Assembly: GCF_007655135.1 (NCBI RefSeq)
Contig: NC_045127.1
Location: 21,866,199-21,930,198 of the forward strand
Source of the DNA: Punica granatum
Taxonomy: Eukaryota; Streptophyta; Magnoliopsida; Myrtales; Lythraceae
Length of the DNA stretch: 64,000 nt
Direction of reading: 5' to 3'
The position numbers and the translations under genes are program-made. A model generated the notes under the pieces. The model did no database searches. It saw only the letters and a list, made by a program, of their open reading frames with translations, and was not told the DNA's origin. Positions within the stretch are counted from its first letter, which is position 1. Each line of letters starts with the position of its first letter. Shown piece after piece: positions 52,850-63,780 of the stretch.

Positions 52850-53900
52850 CCGTGTTCTGTTCCCTTCTAGTCTAAATATAGATTTAGGCGCGAGAAATCG
52901 TGATCCGCGCTGTGTCAATGACGCGGAGGATTTTCAACCCATATCTTTATCAACCAGCCCAGGCCCAAATAAACATATCTTGGATATATTAAGGAAATAT
53001 TCTCGTGATGTGGATGGAAAAGATGAATTGTCTTGATCCATAAACTGAGAATATTATTATCTTAATTAGGTAATATATTTTATTTAGATAGAAATATTTT
53101 TAGAATTATATATGACTAGCAATTTTAGTTCGAGTCAAGAGTTTAAAGTTTCCAATTTTGGAATAATTACTTATTTTGTTTTAGGAAATAACATAGTAAC
53201 GGCCTAGATTGTAATTTCCTATTTTACTTTCTTAGTATTCTTAGGACTATATATAGTCCATCTCAAAGTACTAGAAGAGAGAATCAGATACATCAGAAAC
53301 AACTACTGATGAATGATACTTTGAGTTTTCTATAACTCTTTGTTTTCAGCATATCGTTAGGGTTTAGCCGTATTCTATTCGCTTTGAGTCTAAATGAAGA
53401 TTTAGAAGCGAGAAATCGTGATCTGCGCTGCGTTAATGAGATGGAGGATTTTCCTCTCATACCTGTATCAACAAGACCAAGTCCAAAGAAGCATATCTCG
53501 GATATAATTAGGAAATATTCTCTTGATGTGAATGGGGGAGATGAGATGTATTGATCAATAGATTGAGAATATTATTATCTTAATTACGTAATATATTTAA
53601 TTTAGATAGTAATATATTTAGAATTATAATTTACTTGTGATTTTAGTTCGAGTCAAGAGTCTAAAGTTTCCAATTTTGGAGTAATATCTTGTTTTGTTTT
53701 AGAAAGTTACATACTAACGGCCTAGATTCTAATTTCCTATTTTAGTTTCTTAGTTTACATAGGCCAACGTATAGTCCATCACAATGTACTGGAAATGAGA
53801 ACTACATTCCTCAGAAACAGCTACTGGTGAATGATACTTTGAGTTTGCTATAACTCTTTGTTTTCAGCATATCGTTAGGGTTTAGCCGTGTTCTATTCAC
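52850..53900 (+). repeat. Diverged satellite monomers after a 65-bp deletion
   Basis: At 52849 CAGAAATAGC joins CGTGTTCTG, removing 65 bp that include the telomere-like box. TAGC occurs at both deletion ends (4-bp microhomology). Two monomers follow (anchors 53360, 53878), the first of the second type (ATATATGACTAGC). No gene seen. Confidence 0.85.
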
Positions 53901-56720
53901 TTCGAGTCTAAATTAAGATTTAGGCACGAGAAATCGTGATCCGCGCTGTGTCGATGAGGCGGAGGATTTTCAGCTCATATCTGTATCAACAAGACCAAGC
54001 CCAAAGATGTATATCATGGATATAATTAGGAAATATTCTCTTGATGTGAATGGGGAAGATGAGATGTCTTGATCGATAGATTTCTGAATATTATCATCTT
54101 AATTACGTAATATATTTAATTTAGATAGTAATATATTTAGAATTATAATTTACTTGTCATTTTAGTACTAGTCAAGAGTCAAAAGTTTCCAATTTTGGAG
54201 TAATTATTTGTTTTGTTTTCGAAAGTTGCATAGTAACGGCCTAGATTCTAATTACCAATTTTAGTTTCTTAGCTTTCATAGGCCAACATATAGTCCATCA
54301 CAATGTACTGGAAATGAGAACTAGATTCCTAAAAAACAGCTACTGGTGAATGATACTTTGAGTTTGCTATAACTCTTTGTTTTCAGCATATCGTTAGGGT
54401 TTAGCCGTGTTCTGTTCCCTTCTAGTCTAAATTTAATTTTAGGAGCGAGAAATCGTGATCCGCGCTGTGTCAATGACGCGGAGGATTTTCACCCCGTAAC
54501 TATATCAACAAGCCCAAGCCCAAAGAAACATATTTTGGATATATTAAGGAAATATTCTCGTGATGTAGATGGGGAAGATGAGATGACTTGATCTATAGAC
54601 TGAGAATATTATTATCTTAATTTGGTAATATATTTAATAGAGACAGAAATATTTTTAGAATTATATATGACTAGGAATTTTAGTTCGAGTGAAAAGTCTA
54701 AAGTTTCCAATTTTGGTATAATTACTTTTTTTGTTTTAGGAAGTTATATAGTAACGGCCTAGATTCTAATTTCCTATTTTAGTTTCTTAGTTTTCTTAGG
54801 TCTATATATAGTCCATCTCAATGTACTAGAAGAGATAACTAGATGCATCAGAAACAACTACTGATGAATGGTACTTTGAGTTTGCTATAACTCTTTGTTT
54901 TCAGCATATTATTAGGGTTTAGCCGTATTCTATTCACTTCGTGTCTAAATTAAGATTTAGGCACGAGAAATCGTGATCCGCGCTGTGTCGATGAGGCAGA
55001 GGATTTTCAGCTCATATCTGTATCAACAAGACCAAGCCCAAAGATGTATATCATTGATATAATTAGGAAATATTCTCTTGATGTGAATGGGGAAGATGAG
55101 ATGTCTTGATCGATAGATTTCTGAATATTATCATCTTAATTACGTAATATATTTAATGTAGATAGTAATATATTTAGAATTATAATTTACGTGTCATTTT
55201 AGTACGAGTCAAGAGTCTAAAGTTTCCAATTTTGGAGTAATTACTTGTTTTGTTTTTGAAAGTTGCATAGTAACGGCTTAGATTCTAATTACCAATTTTA
55301 GTTTCTTAGTTTTCATAGGCCAACATATAGTCCATCACAATGTACTGGAAATGAGAACTAGATTCCTCAGAAACAGCTACTGGTGAATGATACTTTGAGT
55401 TTGTTATAACTCTTTGCTTTCAGCATATCGTTAGGGTTTAGCCGTGTTCTGTTCCCTTCCAGTCTAAATTTAAATTTAGGCGCGAGAAATCGTGATCCGC
55501 GCTGTGTCAATGACGCGGAGGATTTTCACCCCATAACTATATCAACAAGCCCAAGCCCAAAGAAACATATTTTGGATATATTAAGGAAATATTCTCGTGA
55601 TGTAGATGGGGAAGATGAGATGACTTGATCTATAGACTGAGAATATTATTATCTTAATTTGGTAATATATTTAATAGAGACAGAAATATTTTTAGAATTA
55701 TATATGACTAGGAATTTTAGTTCGAGTGAAAAGTCTAAAGTTTCCAATTTTGGTATAATTACTTTTTTTGTTTTAGGAAGTTATATAGTAACGGCCTAGA
55801 TTCTAATTTCCTATTTTAGTTTCTTAGTTTTCTTAGGTCTATATATAGTCCATCTCAATGTACTAGAAGAGAGAACTAGATGCATCAGAAACAACTACTG
55901 ATGAATGGTACTTTGAGTTTGCTATAACTCTTTGTTTTCAGCATATTATTAGGGTTTAGCCGTATTCTATTCACTTCGTGTCTAAATTAAGATTTAGGCA
56001 CGAGAAATCGTGATCCGCGCTGTGTCGATGAGGCAGAGGATTTTCAGCTCATATCTGTATCAACAAGACCAAGCCCAAAGATGTATATCATGGATATAAT
56101 TAGGAAATATTCTCTTGATGTGAATGGGGAAGATGAGATGTCTTGATCGATAGATTTCTGAATATTATCATCTTAATTACGTAATATATTTAATTTAGAT
56201 AGTAATATATTTAGAATTATAATTTACGTGTCATTTTAGTACGAGTCAAGAGTCTAAAGTTTCCAATTTTGGAGTAATTACTTGTTTTGTTTTTGAAAGT
56301 TGCATAGTAACGGCTTAGATTCTAATTACCAATTTTAGTTTCTTAGTTTTCATAGGCCAACATATAGTCCATCACAATGTACTGGAAATGAGAACTAGAT
56401 TCCTCAGAAACAGCTACTGGTGAATGATACTTTGAGTTTGTTATAACTCTTTGCTTTCAGCATATCGTTAGGGTTTAGCCGTGTTCTGTTCCCTTCCAGT
56501 CTAAATTTAAATTTAGGCGCGAGAAATCGTGATCCGCGCTGTGTCAATGACGCGGAGGATTTTCACCCCATAACTATATCAACAAGCCCAAGCCCAAAGA
56601 TACATATTTTGGATATATTAAGGAAATATTCTCGTGATGTAGATGGGGAGATGAGATGACTTGATTCATAGACTGAGAATATTATTATCTTAATTTGGTA
56701 ATATATTTAATTGAGACAGA
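53901..56720 (+). repeat. Satellite, dimeric higher-order repeat (1037 bp)
   Basis: Two variants alternate. One is marked by TAGATTTCTGAATATTATC (about 54076, 55113, 56150) and the other by CAGCATATTATTAGGG (54902, 55939). Anchors 54397, 55434 and 56471, and 54915 and 55952, are all 1037 bp apart. One member is of the second monomer type (ATATATGACTAGG). No gene seen. Confidence 0.92.
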
Positions 56721-58324
56721 AATATTTTTAGAATTATATATGACTAGGAATTTTAGTTCGAGTGAAAAGTTTAAAGTTTCCAATTTTGGTATAATTACTT
56801 GTTTTGTTTTAGGAAATAACATAGTAACGGCCTAGATTCTAATTTCCTATTTTAGTTTCTTAGTATTCTTAGGCCTATATATAGTCCATCTCAATGTACT
56901 TGAAGAGAGAACTAGATACATCAGGAACAATTACCGATGAATGATACTTTGAGTTTGCTATAACTCTTTGTTTTCAGCATATCGTTAGGGTTTAGCCGTG
57001 TTCTATTCGCTTCGAGTCTAAATTAAGATTTAGCTGCGAGAAACCGTGATCCGCGCTGCGTTAATGAGGCGGAGGATTTTCCGCACATATCTGTATCAAC
57101 AAGACCAAGCCCAAAGAAACATATCTTGGATATAATTAGGAAATATTCTCTTGATGTGAATTGGGAAGATGAGATTTCTTGATCCATAGATTAAGAATAT
57201 TATTATCTTAATTACGTAATATATTTAATTTAGATAGAAATATATTTAGAATTATAATTTACTTGTAATTTTAGTTTGAGTTAAGAGTCTATAGTTTCCA
57301 ATTTTGGAGTAATTACTTGTTTTGTTTTAGAAACCCAAAGAAACATATCTTGGATTTATTAAGAAAATATAATCGTGATGTGGATGGGGAAGATGAGATG
57401 TCTTGATCCATAGACTGAGAATATTATTATCTTAATTTGGCAATATATTTAATTTAAACAAAATTATTTTTAGAATTATATATGACTAGGAATTTTAGTT
57501 CGAGTGAAGAGTCTAAAGTTTCCAATTTTGGTATAATTACTTGTTTTGTTTTAAGAAGTTACATAGTAACGGCCTAGATTCTAATTTCCTATTTTAGTTT
57601 CTTAGTTTTCTTAGGCCTATATATAGTCCATCTCAATGTACAAGAAGAGAGAACTAGATAGTTCAGAAACAACTATTGATGAATGATACTTTGAGTTTGC
57701 TATAACTCTTTGTTTTCAGCATATCGTTAGGGTTTAGCCATGTTCTATTTCTTTTGAGTCTAAATTAAGATTTAGGTGCGAGAAATCGTGATCCGCGCTG
57801 CATCAATGAGGCAGAGAATTTTCAGCTCATATCTGTATCAATAAGCCCAAGCTTAAAGAAGCATATCTTGGATATATTTAGGAAATATTCTCTTGATGTG
57901 AATGAGAAAGATGAGATGTCTTGATCCATAGATTGAGAATATTATTATCTTAATTACATAATTTATTTAATTTAGATAGAATTATGTTTAGAATTATAAT
58001 TTACTTGTAATTTTAGTTCGAGTCAAGAGTCTAAAGTTTTCAATTTTGGAGTAATTACTTGTTTTGTTTTAGAAAGTTACATAGTAACGGGCTAGATTCT
58101 AATTTCCTATTTTAGTTTCTTAATTTTCATAGGCCAACATATAGTCCATCACAATGTACTGGAAATGAGAACTAGATTCCTCTGAAATAGCTATTGGTAA
58201 ATGATTCTTTGAGTCTAAAGTTTCCAATTTTGGAATAATTACTTATTTTGTTTTAGGAAGTAACATAGTAACGGCCTAGATTCTAATTTCCTTTTTTAGT
58301 TTCTTAGTATTCTTAGGCCTATAT
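56721..58324 (+). repeat. Broken satellite monomers at the array edge
   Basis: Monomers with more private substitutions and two large deletions. At 57332 TTTTAGAAA joins CCCAAAGAAAC (about 290 bp missing). At about 58213 CTTTGAG joins TCTAAAGTTTCC (about 300 bp missing, with GAGT on both sides). The last monomer stops at CCTATAT, where the Tekay-like LTR begins. No gene seen. Confidence 0.88.
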
Positions 58325-58955
58325 TGTCACGACCCGAAATTTATAGCAGAGTTTCCCCTCTATTCCTTAATATCCATTGTCATATACGCAACTCATATAT
58401 GTATAATCTGTTTTCTTAACTCCCAATACATTGAACCAACCCAACAAGCTCTATATAAACATATAACCACCTAACTAATTCTGATATATTCACAAAACTC
58501 TCAAAGAGTACTCAGTTACAACCATCTTGTAACACAGACTGAACGAAAAGTTTTCATATATATATATAGTATACTTCTATAACACATCCAACCTTTAAAC
58601 TAACTCGGCATGCTCTACATGAATATATAATCAATCTAACGGATTCTAAGGTACATATATGCTCTCAATAGTGTGTTCAACTACAACCATACCACTAAAC
58701 CAACTAAACAAAAGTTTCAGGTCGTAACATGATTGTAACATTTACGAACACTTACTACCTATACTATGGGTGGGCCTACTTGCCAAAATCCTTTGCGCTA
58801 ATCCCCGTTATCTAAAAGTCCTCCTGTGCGGCTAGCCTAGCTTCTAGCTCATCTGGAAAAAGTATGCAGGGGGTGAGCTGCAACTCAGTGAGTACTATAT
58901 TCCAAAGTAAAATGAGCTAATACCTTACTATCACGATTCACAAGCAATCAATCAC

Positions 58956-58957
<2 letters not shown>

Positions 58958-58981
<24 letters not shown>
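58958..58981. repeat. TA dinucleotide microsatellite
   Basis: About a dozen uninterrupted AT repeats inside the LTR. Confidence 0.85.
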
Positions 58982-58986
<5 letters not shown>

Positions 58987-59214
58987 TATTCTACCATAAT
59001 ATGGAATCCATTACCAATATCATCCCTTCCACCACTCATTTGACAACCAATCACAAGTAATCAACGATATAGCCATGGGGTCGCATTTCCTTGCGACAAG
59101 TTATGACGGTACCGTGACCCCGCATACTTCAAACAATTTATCTGTTCATTCATATATCATATCTCATAAGCGGGGGCCGCCCATTAACTTCTGGCGATAA
59201 GAGTTGACCTTCAT

Positions 59215-59405
59215 TTATATTCCGCCGGTCCAGCGGCCGATCATGCCCCTACTTATATTCCTCCGGGTCCAGCGGCCGAGCAGGCCCCTGTTTATATTCC
59301 GCCTTGTCCAGCGGCAGATCAAGTTCCTATTTATATTCCGCCGGGTTCGGTGGCCGATCAGGCCCCTTTTATAATCTGCCGGGTCCAGTGGTCCCAATGG
59401 CTATT
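59215..59405. repeat. 39-bp minisatellite inside the LTR, ~5 copies
   Basis: The start TTATATTCC (last copy TTATAATCTG) recurs at 59215, 59253, 59292, 59331 and 59369 (spacing 38-39 bp), each followed by CGG...CCAGCGGCCGATCA-like sequence. It is much richer in GC than its surroundings. The 13-codon periodic minus-strand frame here is a by-product of the repeat length. Confidence 0.88.
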
Positions 59406-60439
59406 GTTAAACAATCACAAGCATACTCAAGGTATACATCAACCTCAATCATTTAGCCACCTTCCTATCTATAACCATACGTATAAATATTTACTATCAT
59501 TTTACGATGGAAGAAAGTACTCACAAAGACCCCCGAAAATAATAGCTCAATGGGTCGAGCTTTCCGGGTGTATAGTCTCGGTCTCCTCAGCCCCTATTAA
59601 GTTTAAACATAAGGGTTAGATAATATACTAAATAAGAGTAAAAATATGCATCAATTTATCTCCCGTGCTATTTCCTGGATGTAGCTATAATATAAGATGT
59701 TTATAATTAACAAATGCTTCTTCCCTATCCCTTTCGGTTCCCGACTAACTCTCTAAATAGGGAACGATGCAAAATGATATACACGTGTATTCCTCAAATT
59801 ATATCAACTTAGGATTCGTTGCAATATATATTAATTGGATGACCAATTTGATCGGCCAAATTCAAGAAGAGTGCAAGGAATTCTAAGTACTTCTTTGGTT
59901 CCAAAATACAAATAAACAAGAGCTAATTCAATCAATCCATCACATGATATCATTATAATGCATGATAAATTCTCAAATCAAATCCCTTCTCTAATCCATA
60001 GTCAGCTCAAAGAGCAAAATATATGCGTATATATACATATGTACACACACTTGTCTATATCTATATATGTATATATAGATTTTCAGAAGGGCATAGCTAT
60101 GTGTATTAGAAACCTCTTAACTCAACTAAGAAATTTGCCCCCTGCCTTACAACGGAATTATTCAGCTTATATAAGTGACCAACTCATTCCAAAACAACAT
60201 GAGATTAACTCCAAATATGTCCAATTCAACCTATATCAGCTAGGAAAGCTAACTAAATTCCCATAAACTAACCTTTTGAAACTTGATCAGCTAAGATGGA
60301 TGCAAGAAGAGCCACAAACTATGTACAACATAGTAAATATGAATGTTTAAATCATAGATAATCAACTTACTAATCAATACTCCAAACTTAGTCTTCTTCC
60401 TCTTCTTCTTCTCCAAGAATTTTCTCAACTCAGTTCAGT

Positions 60440-60466
60440 TCTCTCTCTCTCTCTCTCTCTCTCTTC
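60440..60466. repeat. CT dinucleotide microsatellite
   Basis: An uninterrupted CT run of about 13 repeats in the LTR. The partial second LTR joins pol in the equivalent CT-rich place near 63785-63795, so this run may have helped the deletion. Confidence 0.85.
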
Positions 60467-60827
60467 TGGTTCATTTTCGTTTTCTCTCAGCAAGGGATAG
60501 AGCAAGGGAGGGTATGACTTAAATAAGGAAGAAAAGAAGAAAAAAAAGGTGGTCAAAGATGGTCAAAGGCGGTGGGAAGAAAAGGGATGCTGAAGAGGAG
60601 GCCACTTGGCCAATTCTACACTCATCTCTATCTGACTTCTCACTTTTTCGTTTTTTTTTTCATATAGATAAAGATCTAGCCACAAGTTGTGGTATATTAT
60701 ATACATTTAAAGATCCAGCCACAAATTATGGTATATTATATTCATGTATGTTATGTAACCATGCATGTGCATATGGATATGTATATGTGTTCCTGTATAT
60801 GTGCATTTGGTAAAGACCGGTCTCACA

Positions 60828-60861
60828 ATCTCCCCCACTAATAAAAATTTCGTCCTCGAAA
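60828..60861 (-). other. Polypurine tract and 3' untranslated stretch
   Basis: On the minus strand GGACGAAATTTTTATTAGTG leads into GGGGGAGATT directly before the LTR start. This G-rich purine tract is typical for the plus-strand primer in this clade. Confidence 0.75.
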
Positions 60862-61791
60862 TTATTTACCTAATATCGGAAAAATGTATGGATATTGGAC
60901 TCTCGTAGAATCCTCAGGTTCCCAAGTGGCTTCTTCTATCGAATGACTCTTCCACAACACCTTTACTAACGGAATTCTCTTAGTTCGAAGGACCCGCTCT
61001 TTCCTATCTAAGATCTCCACTGGCTCTTCCTCATATGTCAAGTCTTCATTTAGCTCCACCGGTTGATAACTCAGAACATGAGATGGGTCTGGTATATACT
61101 TACGCAACATTGACACATGAAACACGTTATGAATACGGGACAGCTCAGGGGGTAGAGCCAACAGGTATGCCACCTTCCCAATGCGCTCCAGAATCTCGTA
61201 TGGCCCGATGTATCTAGGACTAAGCTTTCCTTTCTTGCCAAATCTGATAATGCCCTTCCATGGTGATACTTTTAAGAAAACTCGATCCCCTTGCTGGAAC
61301 TCGAGGTCCTTTCTTCGTTTACCTGCATAATTCTTTTGTCGCCCTTGAGCGGTCTTTAATCTTTCCCTGATAACCTTGACCTTTTCAGCTGTTAAGTCGA
61401 CTACTTTCGGTCCAGTTAATTGCCTTTCTCCAACTTCATTCCAACACAAAGGTGTTCGACAAGCCCGACCATAAAGCGACTCGTAAGGGGCCATTCCAAT
61501 ACTAGATTGGTAACTGTTAATATAGGCAAATTCCATCAGAGGAAGGTAGTCATCCCTGCTGCCTTGAAATTCTATAATACACGCTCTTAACATATCCTCC
61601 AATGTTTGAATGGTCCTTTCGCTTTGCCCGTCTGATTCGGGATGAAAAGCAATGGTCAAATTCAGCTTCGTGCCCAGAGCCGTAACAAAACTATTCCAGT
61701 ACTTGGAAGTAAAATAGGATCCTCTATCTGATACTATGGATGCCGGCACACCGTGCAATCTCACAATCTCTTTAATGAACAATTGTGCCAA
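60862..61791 (-). pseudogene. Tekay-like integrase core, C-terminus and chromodomain
   Basis: 309 codons in the same frame as the upstream pol piece, separated from it only by a TAG stop at 61794-61792. It begins with a TTG codon and has no real start of its own. It carries the second and third integrase catalytic residues (D22 in SDRG, E58 in DGQSE, D-35-E spacing), a GPY motif at about 196-198 and a chromodomain at about 253-303 (EEPVEILDRKE... KVLWKSHSIEEATWE). In this clade the chromodomain binds modified histones and steers integration to heterochromatin. The frame reads through to its own stop at 60862 without further breaks, so the nonsense mutation looks recent, or this copy decays slowly. 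Confidence 0.88.
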
Positions 61792-63780
61792 CTAATCAAC
61801 ACCAAATGTCGTTTTAGCTAGTAGGAAGTGAGCGAATTTAGTCAGCCTATCAACTATCACCCATATAGAATCATGCCCTCTTCGTGTTCGTGGAAGTCCC
61901 GAGACATGATCCATGGTGATCTTCTCCCATTTCCATTCAGGCACCGGAAGAGGTTGTAATAACCCGGATGGGTGTTGATGTTCTGCTTTAACCTGCTGAC
62001 ATACTAGACACTTAGCAACGAATTCGGCTATCTCCTTTTTCATGTTATACCACCAGTAGCTTCTCTTTAAATTATAATACATCTTAGTGCTTCCGGGGTG
62101 CATTGCATATGGTGAGCTATGAGCCTGTGCAAGAATCTCTCTCTTTATTTCAATGTCGTCAGGTACACAGATTCGATTCCCGAACATAAGTATGTCATCC
62201 TCTTTCAAAAGAAATTCAAACTTCTTGCATTCCTTTACTCTGCCTTCCTTAATCTTGTTTTTCATCTCTACCAAAAATGGATCTACTTGTTGTGCTTCTC
62301 GAATTCGATCAACTAGCACTGGTTTCACATCATAAATAGCCATCAATGCTCCTGAACCGGTCGTCTCTAGCTTAACTTCCAGTGATCTAAACTCATTGAT
62401 AAGCGTGTCATGAACACTCCACATACCTGCTAATCTTGCTGATGATTTCCTACTGAGTGCATCTGCCACCACATTTGCCCTCCCTAGATGATAGTTGATC
62501 GTGCAATCATAATCTTTAATTAATTCCATCCATCTCCTCTGTCTTAAGTTGAGTTCTTTCTGAGTGAACAAATATTTCAAACTCTTGTGGTCTGTATAAA
62601 TCTCACATCTTGCCCCATACAGGTAATGTCTCCAAAGTTTGAGAGCGAATACCACAGCTGCCAATTCAAGATCATGCGTCGGGTAATTCTTCTCATGATT
62701 CCTTAGTTGCCGAGATGCATAAGCCACCACTCTGCCATTTTGCATTAATACGCAGCCAAAGCCTTGATGGGATGCATCACTATATATCACAAACCCCTCA
62801 TCAGTGGATGGAATAACAAGCACTGGGGCAGTGGTCAATCTCTTCTTCAACTCTTGGAAACTTTGCTCACACTCATATGTCCATTCAAACTTCACACTCT
62901 TCCGCGTTAATCGAGTCAGGGGAGCAGCAATAAGGGAGAATCCTTCCACAAATCTTCGATAATAACCAGCTAATCCTAGGAAACTCCTCACCTCTGTTAC
63001 ACTTGTAGGACGATTCCAATTCAAGATAGCTTCAATCTTCGTGGGGTCCACTGATACACCATCACCTGAAATCACATGCCCGAGGAATCCCACTCGATCT
63101 AACCAAAACTCGCATTTACTAAACTTGGCATAAAGTTTTCTTTCCCTCAAAATCTGCAACACTACTCGAAAAATTTCTTCATGCGCATCCCTGTCTCTCG
63201 AGTATACCAGCATATCATCAATGAAAACTACCACAAACTGATCAAGATATGGCTGAAAGACTCTATTCATTAAATCCATAAAAGCTGCTGGAGCATTTGT
63301 TAACCCAAAAGGCATCACAAGGAATTCATAATGTCCATACCGAGTGCGAAAAGCAGTCTTGGGCACATCAGAGTCCTTGATCTTCAGCTGGTGGTATCCC
63401 GATCTAAGATCGATCTTCAAGAAGACGGAACCACCTAGGAGTTGATCAAACAAGTCATCTATCCTAGGTAAAGGATATTTATTGCGCACCGTTACCCGAT
63501 TCAGCTGTCGATAATCTATACATAATCTGAGTGAGCCATCCTTCTTCTTCACAAACAAAACTGGAGTACCCCAAGGAGACACACTAGGCCTGATAAATCC
63601 TTTTTCTAATAATTCTTGTAGCTGGACTTTCAATTCCTTGAGCTCTGTTGGGGCCATACGATACGGTGCGCGGGAAATCGGGGCAGTACCGGGCTCTAAC
63701 TCTGTAGTAAACTCAATCTCTCTATCAGGACGAAGGCCAGGTAAGTCATCAGGAAAAACATCTGAAAACTGGCAGACCAC
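61792..63780 (-). pseudogene. Tekay-like reverse transcriptase, RNase H and integrase N-terminus (pol, 5'-truncated)
   Basis: 662 codons from a GTG at 63780, which is simply where LTR-like sequence is joined on, not a native start. RT covers about 20-220 with [15 protein letters not shown]124, and FIDD at 186-189 (the usual box in this clade). RNase H has D335, E372, D397 and D440 intact. The integrase zinc finger has H554, H561, C591 and C594, and the first catalytic Asp is D624. Protease and gag, normally about 500 or more residues upstream, are absent. The frame ends at TAG (61794-61792) between FGVD and LAQLF, where relatives continue, so a single nonsense change splits integrase. All visible catalytic residues are conserved. 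Confidence 0.9.

Larger units (their letters stand above)
58325..60827 (-). repeat. 3' LTR of the Tekay-like element (2503 bp)
   Basis: On the minus strand it starts TGTGAGACCGG next to the purine tract and ends GGGTCGTGACA against satellite. It has TG...CA ends and the long LTR usual for this clade. It holds a TA microsatellite near 58958-58981, a 39-bp minisatellite at 59215-59405 and a CT microsatellite near 60440-60466. Open frames of up to 102 codons in it show no domain and are not called as genes. Confidence 0.82.

Noticed and set aside
1..58324. Satellite derived from an LTR or other part of the two retrotransposons
   Set aside because: I found no PBS, PPT or LTR-end sequence in the monomer and no shared stretch with either element beyond short AT-rich words.
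59215..59397. Minus-strand 60-codon frame with a 13-residue repeat
   Set aside because: The protein periodicity follows from the 39-bp minisatellite unit being a multiple of three.
59350..60813. Open frames of 84-102 codons inside the Tekay-like LTR
   Set aside because: Low-complexity, AT-rich translations without motifs, within a sequence whose LTR nature explains it.
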